Below, in pieces: positions 1 to 10,519 of a stretch of DNA of 64,000 nucleotides (its first letter is position 1; each line of letters begins with the position of its first letter). Where the stretch lies: assembly GCF_030052815.1 (NCBI RefSeq), contig NC_079497.1, positions 23,016,258 through 23,080,257 on the forward strand, read 5' to 3'. This DNA comes from Hevea brasiliensis. Its lineage: Eukaryota > Streptophyta > Magnoliopsida > Malpighiales > Euphorbiaceae. Under the pieces are notes generated by a model. That model had not been told where the DNA came from and made no database searches. It saw only the letters and a list, made by a program, of their open reading frames with translations. The position numbers were made by a program, and so were the translations under genes.

Positions 1-261
1 CATCCGAGCCCTCTTAACTAATTTATAAAGAACGTAAAATTAAATCTACTTACCCTTATTAAGGGACGAGGTGGGGTGCCTAACACCTTCCCCACCCGTT
101 TACGGACCCCGAACCTAGAATCTCTGTTTTGAAGTGGTTTCATTTTTAATTTATTTTCCCAAATGGTTTTCTTTAGTTTCCCTCAAAACTAAGGTGGTGA
201 CTCCTCACTTTTCCCACTTCGGTGAGTGATCGTCCAGGCGACTGCAAAATCCCTTGCGACA
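1..261 (+). repeat. 3' portion of the 5' LTR of the Ogre-like element
   Basis: These bases match 10260-10519 closely in the same orientation and 9432-9690 in reverse complement. The LTR ends in the canonical CA at 260-261, followed by a 3-base spacer and the primer-binding site. The upstream part of the LTR lies outside the window. Confidence 0.88.
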
Positions 262-264
262 GCT

Positions 265-283
265 TGGCGACTCCGCTGGGGAC
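265..283 (+). other. Primer-binding site of the Ogre-like element
   Basis: The sequence TGGCGACTCCGCTGGGGAC lies three bases after the LTR end. It is the Ogre/Tat-type primer site, reported as complementary to tRNA-Arg in Ogre; the tRNA match was not verified here. The second Ogre-like element has the equivalent site at 49565-49583, also after a 3-base spacer. Confidence 0.8.
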
Positions 284-1135
284 TTAATTTTAACCCCGGT
301 CTAGTGGTCCAAAAGTAGATTTAATTTTGTTGGATCAAATTATAGTTAGATGGGCTCATTCGGCGATGTTTTATACATTAATTATTATTGCTGCTAACTA
401 TTTTGTTTGTTTTGCCTGTTCTATTTCCCACAGTGCTCTTCATTTCAAAAAAGGGAAAAGGGAAAAATGGAAAAATAAAATCCCCCTGAATTGGGAAGAG
501 GTAAAGGTGTCCCTTCACACACTGAACACTCACACAATGTCCTCACACACTATGGTCCTAACCCGGGCTTTCTTACCCTTTTAGGAAAGTAGGAGGGGGT
601 CATGTAGCGGTACCCGTGGGTTTTACCCCGTTAGTATCCGTGAAGGCTTCTGCTCAAATTGAAACTCGTTCTATTTGCCGTGATACCCGTGGAATTTTCC
701 CGACAATATCATGGGGGTAGAATGGGGCTCTCTGCATTTCTGATGAGGGGCAATTTGGGAACCTGTGGCTTTTAGAAATTAGATCCTGAGCTAAACTATC
801 ACAATAGCTGAAAGCCGTAATAAACTACCTTATAAGATAGAACTATCTAGATAGGTAGCGCTCACCCGGTATTAAGAGTCTCCCTACTATAGGACAAAAA
901 GGGGCATACTTACTCTCATCCTGTCCCGCTTTAATTTCCTTTTGTTCATTTTTTTTTTTTTAGGGTAATCTTGAATCCTACTAAAACACCTACACATTTT
1001 CCTACTTTGATAAATGTGTACGTGTCACCCTGTCAACAGTATGATTCAAAATTACCCTAATTTATCTTGCTAACGTATTTTCCCGCAGGCGTTACCAAAC
1101 CAAGAGTCTGTAAAAGGATAGGCATCATTTTTATC
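284..1135 (+). other. 5' leader of the Ogre-like element, with candidate leader intron 501-1088
   Basis: No credible coding sequence is visible. A donor-like AGAG|GTAAAG occurs at 497-506, and a strong pyrimidine-rich acceptor TTTTCCCGCAG ends at 1088, 47 bases before the ORF1 ATG. Splicing of 501-1088 is an inference from these two sites only. A poly-T run lies near 950-961. Confidence 0.4.
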
Positions 1136-3028
1136 ATGGCATCCTCAAGTCGGTCGGCAGAAAAGGTTCAGAATGCTAAACTTTGGTCCAAATCAGCTCA
1201 TAGTCCGGTACCCTCGCAAAATGATGTTTCCGAGGCACATGCTAGCTTCCTACCTTCACTAGATCTGAATAAAATAGAGGTCAGAATGAACGACCTCGAG
1301 GGTCTGTCTAATGGATGGAGGTCGCTTCCCGATCAGGTTAAGGCACGATTTGAAGAGAAGTACGGGAGGATTGCAACCTTAATGCGAGTCAAGGTCCAAA
1401 TCCCGGCATTAAAAGCCATGTTGTCGGTTTGGAACCCTAAGTACGGGGTATTCTCTTTCAATGATATTGATACAGTTCCCACTATGGAAGAATATCAGGC
1501 ATTGCTAGGGATTCCTTACTCATTGCAGAACCGGATCTACCTACACCTCGAACATAGGCAGACCTGGAAAAGACTGGCACATATGTTGGGTACTCCCCCA
1601 GAAGAATTGAAGTCAAAAGAAACCGCCAAAGGAAACACGCATGGTTGGTATTGGACATATCTCCAGAAATGGTTAGATCAATGCCTCCGAGAGAAACAGT
1701 GGGATCAAGCTTCGGTAGCACTCGCCTTGGGAATCTATGGTCTGATTTTGTTCCCAGGACCATTGGGAATCATAACTTGCAACGCGGTGGAAGTGTTCTG
1801 GACAGTAGAAAGGCAGCAGATCAATCCAATACCGGCGATCCTTGCGGAGACTTTATTAACCCTTACCTACTGCAGACAACAGGGCAAAGGGTCCCTTAAG
1901 TGTTGTTCTCAACTGTTATACCTCTGGATTATCAGTCACATGTGTCCCGTGGAGACGAAGGGGTTGACTTGGTACCTTGACCAGCCTCCCATCGAGAGAA
2001 TGACCCGGTTAGTAATCAGTCTGAAGAATGAACAGCAGTGGTGGGAACGGATTTTGAGTTTCAATGGCCATAATTACTGTTGGAGGAAGCTGTGGACGTC
2101 AGGCCAACCCGTTCTGATCGGTACAGGGGGTAATCAGGCGGTGTCCCTAATTGGAATAACCGGGTATACAAGTTACACTCCGGCATTGGTAATGAGGCAG
2201 TTTGGCTCAACACAGTCCGTGATCAACATCAAAGAATACCACCAAGGTCGCTTCTACCATGAGCTCAAGGAAGAGGAAGGGTTGAAAATGGCTCGCAAGT
2301 CTTGGGAAAACATCACTCTGATGGAGAGATCACCCAAAGGCCCAAGTGCCTCGGGTGATTATCTTAAATGGAGAGCTGACAGGGACCGAGAACACTCTCA
2401 TCAGAGAATCCAAGGATGTGACCCTCGCCAAAACGTCCTATTAGAAGAAGTCGATGATTGCCGGATGACTCGCCATGTAAGGCAAATCGAGAACTCACAA
2501 CTGCAAGAACGAATGAAACAGTTGGAGGACCAACAGCAAAAGCTTAAAAGAAGGGTGAGAAGACTCAAGGAAGAGGCAAGAGCTGAAAGGATGGAGTTCG
2601 AAAAGCAAGAGGTACGGTGGGAAAAGGAAAAAGACTCTCTTCAAGCTGAGGTCAAAGAGATGAAAGGGCAGAATAGTAAGCTTCAGGAAAGGATGAAATA
2701 CCAAGAGGTACTCGTTGAAGAATATAAGCAAGAAAACAAAAAGAAGAAGCTCGAAATAAAAGAACAGGAACTACTCATCAACGATATCTTGAAAGAGTGT
2801 GCTAAGGAAAGGAAAGAGAAAGAAAAACAAGCTGCTCTCTACCAAGAACTGAAAGAGAATGTTGACCAGCTGGAGAGAACAATAGCACAGGGAAAACAAG
2901 AACTATTACCTGAATCCGAGTATGCCCTGAAAGCATTCGATCCTGCCAAGCAAGAAGAAAGGTTGTATGAATATCTCAGAAAATGTCATCTCATTATAAA
3001 GAACCTCCCAGAGCCTAGGCCGATGTAA
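1136..3028 (+). CDS. ORF1 protein of Ogre-like element (DUF7745-like domain plus coiled coil)
   Basis: This is the additional ORF that Ogre/Tat elements carry upstream of gag; its function is unknown. The frame is open without lesion for 630 codons from the first ATG. The N-terminal half (about residues 60-380) holds the conserved block seen in plant DUF7745 proteins, with a motif like WNPKYGVFSFNDIDTVPT and several conserved Trp and Cys residues. The C-terminal third (about residues 435-605) is charged, rich in Glu, Lys and Gln, with the heptad look of a long coiled coil. The upstream frame extension to 1067 lacks an ATG, so 1136 is preferred. The stop TAA is embedded in a donor-like GTAAAG at 3025-3030. 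It is the only undamaged ORF of this element. Confidence 0.8.
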   Translation: MASSSRSAEKVQNAKLWSKSAHSPVPSQNDVSEAHASFLPSLDLNKIEVRMNDLEGLSNGWRSLPDQVKARFEEKYGRIATLMRVKVQIPALKAMLSVWNPKYGVFSFNDIDTVPTMEEYQALLGIPYSLQNRIYLHLEHRQTWKRLAHMLGTPPEELKSKETAKGNTHGWYWTYLQKWLDQCLREKQWDQASVALALGIYGLILFPGPLGIITCNAVEVFWTVERQQINPIPAILAETLLTLTYCRQQGKGSLKCCSQLLYLWIISHMCPVETKGLTWYLDQPPIERMTRLVISLKNEQQWWERILSFNGHNYCWRKLWTSGQPVLIGTGGNQAVSLIGITGYTSYTPALVMRQFGSTQSVINIKEYHQGRFYHELKEEEGLKMARKSWENITLMERSPKGPSASGDYLKWRADRDREHSHQRIQGCDPRQNVLLEEVDDCRMTRHVRQIENSQLQERMKQLEDQQQKLKRRVRRLKEEARAERMEFEKQEVRWEKEKDSLQAEVKEMKGQNSKLQERMKYQEVLVEEYKQENKKKKLEIKEQELLINDILKECAKERKEKEKQAALYQELKENVDQLERTIAQGKQELLPESEYALKAFDPAKQEERLYEYLRKCHLIIKNLPEPRPM

Positions 3029-3452
3029 AGAATATGGTGTACAAATTAGTCAGTTAATGAAATGATTTTTGGACCATTGTTTAGTAAATTTGTGAATGAA
3101 TAATATGACTCCCGTAGGAACTCCCTCGCTAAGGTTGTGTGAAAAATTGAATGCGCTATATGGACAGGTATCATAAATGCGCATTCAATCCCGTCATTCA
3201 CGGTCAGACCATCGAACGATGCCATGATAAAGTGGGTGTGATTATCCTTTTATAGATGACAACCCGCCTCGAACGCCATCAGATCCTTCCGCATCAGACT
3301 TTTAGTCTCTTTGAAAATTCAAGTTTATTTAAAATTTCCTTTTCTCTACTCCCTCACAGGAAATCAATATTGCTTCAAACAAAGCAAGTCTGACCAAGCA
3401 CACGGTTCAGCCCAAGCGAGTGTACTTAACAAGATCTCGGACAAAGAAGATA
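3029..3452 (+). other. Spacer between ORF1 and gag, candidate intron 3025-3359
   Basis: A noncoding stretch between the two ORFs. A pyrimidine-rich acceptor (CTCCCTCACAG) ends at 3359, and the gag frame is open from it. Joining the GTAAAG donor at 3025 to this acceptor would not preserve phase with gag in this copy, so either splicing does not occur here or an indel has intervened. Confidence 0.35.
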
Positions 3453-5302
3453 ATGGAAGATCAGGAACAAGTACAGAACCTACAAGGGCAAGTTTCCGAA
3501 TTGAAAGACCAGGTCTCAGAACTTATGAGACTAATGAGAGAAATGTCCCAGAATAAACCGACAGCAGAGTCTAGCCTGCCATTACCTCCTCCACCACCTC
3601 CAACAAATGATCCTCACCAAGCTTCAACTTCTTTTACCTTTCAGTCTCCCATCCCGGACCCGACAATCACTGTCAATCCGGTTACTACAAATAATGACCT
3701 ACCTTACTCTCATTACCCAACCGTTCAAAACACCAATTCATACCCTTCAAATGTGATCCCTCCCATTCACTTCACCCCTCATCTCCCAACTGGGGGAGTA
3801 TTCCACGCAGTAGGGGGAGAAAATAAGTCAAAAGAAAATGAGAAACTGTCTGCTCTAGAGGAAAGATTGAGAGCAATTGAAGGGCTGAATATGTATGGCT
3901 CTGTGGATGTGGCATCACTAAGATCGGTGCGATGTGGTGGTGCCACCCAAATTCAAGGTTCCGGATTTTGACAAGTACACCGGGAACTCAGATCCCCGCA
4001 TCCACCTGGCAACCTATATTGCCAAAATGTCTGCCCTAACAGAAGATGACAGACTTCTCATTCACTTCTTTCACGAGAGCCTCTCCGGAGCAGCTCTAAG
4101 ATGGTGCATACAATTGGACAGGAGCAAGCTGCACTCCTGGAAGGATTTAGCTGATACCTTCTTGAAGCAATACAAATTCAATTGTGATGCGGCACCCACA
4201 AGGAGAGACCTCCAGAATATGGCACAGAAAGATCGGGAAGGTTTCAAGCAGTATGCCCAGAGATGGAGGGAAAAGGCGGCGGAAGTATATCCCCCGGTGA
4301 CTGACAATGAGCTATGCTCTTTGTTCATCGAGACTTTGAAGGCTCCCTACTTCAACTTGATGATTGGGAACACTTCCAACAGCTTCTCTGACATCATCCA
4401 GGCGGGTGAGAGAATTGAGGCCAACTTAAGAATGGGACGACTGCAGGAGTCAGCAGAGAACCCTATAAAGAAGACTGCCAGCTTTGGCAAGAAAAAGGAG
4501 GGTGAGGTACATTCTGTCACCCGTCAAAACAATTATTCCCCATTCCCCCAAAATAACTACCGGCCGTATCCTTCCTCTCCTGGCCGAACCATCGCAAATA
4601 TCCCACCTTCCTTCCCAAATTATCCACACCCGCGCCCACAATATCCCCCACCTACAAATTACCAACCAAGACCGCTTCCTCCTCCTGCTCAACCAAGACC
4701 GCTTCCTCCTCCTGCTCAACCAAGACCACCACAAAATAATCCAAGGCCCCCAAGAAACCCTGATCCACCTCTTCCCCTCCCACTCAGTGAAATATACCGA
4801 TACCTTGTCGGTATAAACCAAATTGTACCAGTCCCCTTAGACCCAATCCAGCCACCATACCCCAGATGGTATGATGCCACTGCCCGTTGTGAGTACCATG
4901 GAGGGGCACAAGGGCATTCAACTGATAACTGCGGGGCACTCAGAGGGAGAGTGCACGCTTTAATCCGAAATGGGTGGTTGAAGATCGAGGGAAATGGTTC
5001 CCTCCCCAACGTTACCTCAAACCCACTGCCTAACCATAATACGGGCAGTGGTGTAAATATGATAGAGTCTGAGGAAGAAGGATCAACACTGGAAGTGGAC
5101 AAGCTGGTTCCTTACTTTAAGGAGATTTTTGCTGTAGCAATGAGGGAAGGCTACCTTTGCCCTCAGGTAGCGGGATTCGAAGAGAGTACGAGGTGTCCTT
5201 TCCATGGAGGGGCAGCTGATCATGAGCTGTGAGATTGTGAGGGGTTCAGGCAAGAAGTCCGGAACTTATTATCTCTCAAGGTTCTGAGGTGCTAGACAAA
5301 GT
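3453..5302 (+). pseudogene. gag of the Ogre-like element, broken
   Basis: Gag forms the capsid of the virus-like particle. The N-terminal part (3453-3925) starts at an ATG followed by a short coiled coil and a Pro-rich linker. The retrotransposon_gag domain follows in another frame from about 3934, with KFKVPDFDKYTG, a WCIQLD-like segment and DRRDLQNM-type motifs. A Pro-rich region holds a perfect tandem copy of PRPLPPPAQ. Two CxxH-type pseudo zinc-binding segments, CEYHGGAQGHSTDNC and CPFHGGAADHEL, follow near 4890 and 5190. Lesions: a one-base frameshift near 3925-3934 and an in-frame TGA at about 5230, after which the DCEGFRQEV segment continues in frame. The start at 3453 is the first ATG; the frame is open upstream to a splice-like acceptor at 3359. 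Confidence 0.82.
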
Positions 5303-6958
5303 CAAAGACGGAAGAGGGAGTGAACACCACTAGGTTCAGCCAAACTGCTTCTACCTCCAAACCCAGAATCACCTTCTCACCCCCGGTAGCCTCACCACCA
5401 GTAACGGTTATCCGAACTCCACCTCAACTCCCCGTCACCAATACTCACGCTGTCCCATGGAATTATAATTTCCAAGTTTTCACTCAGGGAGCATCAAGCA
5501 GCACATCCGCTCCTAGTCTTGCCTCACCTCCGGCACCACCAAAACCATGTTTCGCTCCTCATGAGCACTTCAGGATGACTTATGCTGGACTCCGGTGACA
5601 TTACTCCTGCATCAGCTTCTCACCGTTCTCACAACAAAGCCCTCTCCACCTGTGCATGTAGTCGAGTTTATAACTCGAAGTGGGAGGTGTTATGGGAACG
5701 AAGAAAGAGAGAGGAGGAAAGGGAAAGTAAAAATGGGAGAGTCATCAAGAAATACAGAAGAGGAGGTTGAGAAAGCAGGGGAAGTAGAGCCTGTTGAGCA
5801 CAAGGAAGAAGAAGAACTGCTGCTCCAAATAATGAAACAGAGCGAGTGTGATGTGGTGGAGCAGTTGAGAAAAACACCCGCCCGGATTTCATCATATCAC
5901 CGATCCCGAGCTCTAAGTCCACCGACAAGCCTTACAAAGAATCTGGATCAAGCCTTTGTCAACCCCGACATTACTCCAGGCGCTTTGAGAAGATAGTAGA
6001 ACAAATCTGCATCCAGCTTTGTAGCCTTTTCTCAAGAGGAGGTAGACTCGCAGCTTAGGGCACAATAAAGCTCTACATGTAATCGTGAAGTGTAAGGGTT
6101 GTATAGTGGCCAAGGTCCTCATCGATAACGGATCGCCTCAATGTACTGCCTAGCGCTACCTTAGCCAGGCTGCCGGTCGACCAATCATATATACGTCAGA
6201 GTGCTATGGTGGTAAGAGCCTTTGACGGTACCAGGAGAGAGGTGATGGGAGACATTGACTTGCCAATCCAAGTCGGTGCATGTACTTTCAATGTCACGCC
6301 TGTGATGAACATTGAGCACGCACACTATGCTGTTGGGAAGGCCGTGGATCCATTCTGCGAATGCTGTTCCTTCGACTTTGCACCAGAAGATCAAATACAT
6401 TAAGGACGGCAAAATCATCACTGTAAGGGGCGAAGAGGCCATATTAGTCACCAAGCCGCAATCACTTCCTTATGTGGAAGCGGCCGAGGAGTCGTTGGAG
6501 AGTTCTTTCCAGGCCCTTGAACTGCAAGATACCGGGAAGGAGGGGGCTATGGCTATGGTGGCCAAAGTGATGTCAAGGAATGGGTATCAAGAGGGGAAAG
6601 GCTTGGGCACCGCACTGCAAGGAATCGTGGAACCCATACCGGCTATTCAGAAGATAGGCCGTTGTGGTTTGGGATATGAGGAGGATGCCCTCGTGGATGG
6701 GCGGTTCTGGATGAGGAAAATACTTCGGGATCAGAGGTTTGACCAGGAGATGGGAAAGATGAAAATAGTCCCGAGAATTACGGAGATCTTCACTAAACCG
6801 GTCATTCAACATCCGGCAAATACAGAAGAATCACCCGATGATCCATCCATCGATGTCAACCAACTGGACTCCTTGTATGAGGCCCTAGTATCGCCAATGG
6901 CTGAGGGGCAGGAGTTAGACAACTGGACAACAGAGGATATCCCTGTACTCAATCTCGT
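5303..6958 (+). pseudogene. Linker, aspartic protease and G-patch region of the Ogre-like element, broken
   Basis: The region continues the gag-pro frame. A Pro/Thr-rich linker (5320-5595) is followed by the ITRSGRCY signature and a QLRKTPARIS motif (to about 5900), both typical of Ogre polyproteins. The aspartic protease active site reads VLIDNGSPQC near 6115-6145, followed by a downstream LLGRPWIHSANAVPS segment (6325-6380). A G-patch-like motif (GYQEGKGLGTALQG) lies at about 6585-6630. Several frame changes (near 5600, 6000-6150 and 6310-6400) and stops make it a pseudogene. The final part, 6312-6958, is cleanly open and ends in a splice donor. The protease would normally cleave the Gag-Pol precursor. 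Confidence 0.78.
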
Positions 6959-7141
6959 GTAAAGTACCTTTGGTTATCAACACTTGATCATTTTGTCCAT
7001 GGTGACAAGTGTAATACTGTAAATGGACCTTTTCTTATGGCATTAATATTAATGAATTGATAGCGCATTTTAAATCCAATACTCTCTTTCTTTCCTTTTT
7101 AATTCCATCCTTATAACACGTTCTATTCTTTACTTATTCAG
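6959..7141 (+). other. Intron between protease and reverse transcriptase of the Ogre-like element
   Basis: The donor is T|GTAAAGT at 6959 and the acceptor TTATTCAG ends at 7141, giving a 183-base GT-AG intron. Unspliced, the protease frame stops at a TAA inside the donor. Spliced, the two remaining donor-side bases join the first acceptor-side base to complete a codon, and the frame continues open into reverse transcriptase, which has no ATG of its own before 7287. An intron at this position is known in Ogre elements. The sites and the phase match were read by eye; transcripts have not been examined. Confidence 0.75.
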
Positions 7142-9412
7142 GACCATTCATCAATTAACACCTAATAATCCAATAGACTCAGAAATCCCTCTGGTTAATT
7201 TTGAAATCCCCATAACTGCCATTACTTCAAGTGATTCTGAGGAAGACCTTACACAAGAAGACGGTGAAAAGGATGAGCCCTCCCTCGTGCCTTGTGGAGA
7301 CGAGACGCACACAATAAACTTGGGCACGAAAGAAGTAAAAAGGGAACTTAAGGTCGTGGAGTGTGAAGAATTGGGAGATATGATCAGTCTGCTTAAAGAA
7401 TTCCTCTATGTATTTTCCTGGAGCTATGATGATATGGTGGGTTTGGACCCTCAGATAGTAACACACAAAATTCCCTTAATTCCAGGAACGATTCCGGTAA
7501 AGCAGAAACTAAGGAGAATGAATCTCGACACACTACTCAAGGTTCGGGATGAAGTCAAGAAACAGTATGACGCTGGGTTCTTGGAAGTGGTCAAATATCC
7601 CCAATGGGTGGCTAACGTCGTCCCGGTAATGAAGAAGGATGGGAGAGTCAGGGTGTGCATTGACTACAGGGATCTTAATAAAGCTAGCTTGAAAGACGAT
7701 TTCCCTCTCCCCCACATTGATGTGTTAGTTGACAATGCTGCGGGATTGGGCAGGTGTTCGTGTATTGATGGGGCATCAGGGTACAATCAGATCCCAATGG
7801 ACGAAGAAGACAAGGATAAAACTGCCTTCATCACTCAATGGGGAGTATTTTGCTATCGGGTCATGCCCTTCGGGTTGAAAATGTCGGGCTACTTACCACA
7901 AGCAATGGTCACATTATTCCACGATATGATGCATAAAGAAGTGGAGGTATACGTGGATGATATGATCATCAAATCCAGGAGAAGAGAGCCACGTTCAGTG
8001 ATGAGGAGGGTATTCAAAGGCTCAGGAAATACCACTTGAAGCTGAACCCTGCTAAATGCATATTCGGAGCTAGATCGGGGAAGTTGTTGGGATTCATAGT
8101 AAGCGAGAAAGGGATAGAAGTAGATCCAGACAAAGTCCGAGCTATTCAAGAAATGCCGTCCCCAAAAACAGAAAGGGAGGTGCGCAGTTTTCTGGGAAAG
8201 CTGAACTACATTTCGAGGTTTATTTCTAATCTCACTGCCAAAGCTGAGCCTATTTTCGACATTACTCTAAGAATAACTCTACTCAATGGGATTCAGTTTG
8301 TCAAGAGGCTTTTGAGAAAATCAAGCAGTATCTGTCAAATCTACCAGTATTGGTTCCACCTGTGGCGGACAGGCCTTTGATCCTGTACATGGCAGTCCAG
8401 CAGAACTCGATGGGATGTGTTTTGGGACAACATGATGATACCGGCCGAAAAGAGAGGGCCATTTATTACCTGAGCAAGAAGTTCAATGATTGTGAATCAA
8501 GGTACTCTTTCTTAGAAAAGACTTATTGCGTTAGCACAAAGAAATCGCCTCAAGCACTACATGTTGAATCACAAGACATGGCTCATCTCCAGGATGGATC
8601 CTATCAGATATGTATTCGAAAGCCCATTCGTGCCAGGAAGGATAGCCAAGTGGCAGGTTATACTCTCCCAATATGATATAGTCTACATGACCCGGAAAGC
8701 GGTGAAAGGTAGCGTGATTGCTGACCTCCTAGCGGAAAACCCTATCCAGGATTATGAAGCTCTGGATTTTGAGTTCCCTGATGAGCATATTAATGAAGTA
8801 GACTGCGAAGAAAAGGGGCCAAACGATGTATGGGAATTATATTTTGATGGAGCAGTCAATTTATCCGGGAATGGAATCGGAGCTGTACTAGTATCCCCGG
8901 ACGGAAAACATTTCCCGATAGCTGTCAAGTTGAGATTTGACTGTACTAACAATGTCGCAGAATATGAAGCTTGTGTAATGGGTCTACAAGCTGCTATCGA
9001 GATGAAAATCAGAAAGCTGGAGGTGTACGGAGACTCGGCTCTGATAATTTATCAAGTCAAGGGAGAATGGCAAACCAAAGACCTCAAGCTGATCCCATAT
9101 CAGAAGTACCTACTGGAGCTAATCAAGGAATTCGAAGAAATCTCTTTCACCCATCTTAGCAGAGACAAGAATCAATTTGCTGATGCCTTAGCTACTCTAG
9201 CTGTTATGGCTCAAATCGAAGAAGGGCAGACGACTCAAGCATTGAGGATTAAAGCAAGGGATGAGCCAGCTTACTGCTTCATGGTTGAAGAGGAGCACGA
9301 TGGAAAGCCTTGGTATCATGATATCCTGGTCTACTGCAGAACCAGAGAATTCCCCTCAGGGGCAAGCAAAAATGAAAAGAAGATGATTCGGAGATTAGCG
9401 TTGGGATACTTC
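7142..9412 (+). pseudogene. Reverse transcriptase, RNase H and archaeal-type RNase H of the Ogre-like element; integrase lost
   Basis: Reverse transcriptase would copy the element RNA and RNase H would degrade it. The palm domain is seen at 7440-7990 with VCIDYRDLNKA, FPLPHIDVL, a GYNQIPM loop and the catalytic YVDD at about 7950. The frame breaks after KSRRREP (about 7995) and resumes at 8036 (LNPAKCIFG...LLGFIVSEKGIEVDP). It breaks again near 8260-8350 before RNase H (ILYMAVQQNSMGCVLGQ) and near 8540-8600. A second, archaeal-type RNase H follows at 8820-9200 with ELYFDGA, NNVAEYEAC and FADALATL motifs. The frame then reaches the RRLALGYF linker, where integrase should begin, and is replaced by the inverted primer site and LTR from 9411. 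Confidence 0.87.
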
Positions 9413-10519
9413 CCCAGTGGAGTCGCCAAGCTGTCGCAAGGGATTTTGCGGTCGCCTGGACGATCACTCACCGAAGTGGGAAAAGTGAGGAGTCGCCACC
9501 TTAGTTTTGAGGGAAACTAAAGAAAACCATTTGGGAAAATAAATTAAAAATGAAACCACTTCAAAACAGAGATTCTAGGTTCGGGTCAGAACGGGTGGGG
9601 AAGGTGTTAGGCACCCCACCTCGTCCCTTAATAAGGGTAAGTAGATTTAATTTTGCGTTCTTTATAAATTAGTTAAGAGGGCTCGGATGGAAATGTTAAT
9701 CCTTTTTTCAAAAGGAAATTTTGATCTTTCACTAAATTCGGATCACTCAGATACACAAGTAAATGAGACCACCTTAGTGAATTGACGTTACGAATTTTTT
9801 AGTTCTGAGATTATTTTGCGTACGGGTTAAGATTTGGTGTGAGAATCGGATAAGAACTCTCCTCCGATCTCTTTTAAGTTATTTATTAAAATTTTGGAGG
9901 GAGACCGGATAAGAACCCTCCTCCGATCTCCCCTCAAAATTTTAATAAACGTTAAAAAGAGATCGGAGGAGAGTTCTTATCCGGTCTCAACTCAAAAGTT
10001 TTAATAAACTTCTAGAGGAGATCGGAGGAGGGTTCTTATCCGGTCTCCCTCCAAAATTTTAATAAATAACTTAAAAGAGATCGGAGGAGAGTTCTTATCC
10101 GATTCTCACACCAAATCTTAACCCGTACGCAAAATAATCTCAGAACTAAAAAATTCGTAACGTCAATTCACTGAGGTGGTCTCATTTACTTGTGTATCTG
10201 AGTGATCCGAATTTAGTGAAAGATCAAATTTTCCTTTTGAAAAAAGGATTAACATTTCCATCTGAGCCCTCTTAACTAATTTATAAAGAACGCAAAATTA
10301 AATCTACTTACCCTTATTAAGGGACGAGGTGGGGTGCCTAACACCTTCCCCACCCGTTTACGAACCCCGAACCTAGAATCTCTGTTTTGAAGTGGTTTCA
10401 TTTTTAATTTATTTTCCCAAATGTTTTTCTTTAGTTTCCCTCAAAACTAAGGTGGCGACTCCTCACTTTTCCCACTTCGGTGAGTGATCGTCCAGGCGAC
10501 CGCAAAATCCCTTGCGACA
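9411..10519. repeat. Large palindrome: inverted primer site plus LTR facing a direct LTR
   Basis: Left arm 9411-9937 reads as the reverse complement of primer site plus LTR end. Right arm 10018-10519 is the LTR in direct orientation. The roughly 80-base centre holds one more repeat unit. LTR ends sit symmetrically at 9432 (TGTCGC) and 10519 (GCGACA), around a centre near 9975. Arms are nearly identical by eye; differences include GTTCTGACCCG against GTTTACGAACCCCG near 9585 and 10362. The left arm extends about 21 bases beyond the LTR end and stops where the primer-binding site ends. Confidence 0.9.
9841..10112. repeat. Five copies of a ~57-bp unit, two inverted and three direct
   Basis: The unit core is GAGATCGGAGGAGAGTTCTT followed by ATCCGGTCTC and a TTTTAATAAA-containing spacer. 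Direct copies begin near 9964, 10018 and 10076; inverted copies lie near 9841-9871 and 9902-9932. The switch in orientation, and so the fold-back centre, falls inside this array. Confidence 0.8.

Larger units (their letters stand above)
1..10519 (+). mobile_element. Ogre/Tat-type Ty3/gypsy LTR retrotransposon, 5' end off window, 3' end rearranged
   Basis: Order seen: LTR end, primer-binding site, ORF1, gag, protease with G-patch, intron, reverse transcriptase, RNase H, archaeal-type RNase H. An additional ORF before gag, an intron before reverse transcriptase and a dual RNase H are known hallmarks of Ogre/Tat elements. Integrase and a polypurine tract are absent; instead the reading frame meets an inverted copy of primer site plus LTR at about 9411. 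The right boundary at 10519 abuts the envelope-like ORF of a minus-strand copia element, so this element inserted there. The target duplication cannot be checked because the left end is outside the window. Several frameshifts and stops make it non-functional. Confidence 0.88.

Noticed and set aside
327..584. 85-residue open frame in the Ogre leader
   Set aside because: No family signature; lies in the untranslated leader and crosses the candidate donor at 501.
9432..10519. A single 1088-bp LTR that is naturally palindromic (TG..CA ends)
   Set aside because: The left arm continues beyond the LTR end into an inverted primer-binding site, and no polypurine tract precedes it; an inversion fits better.
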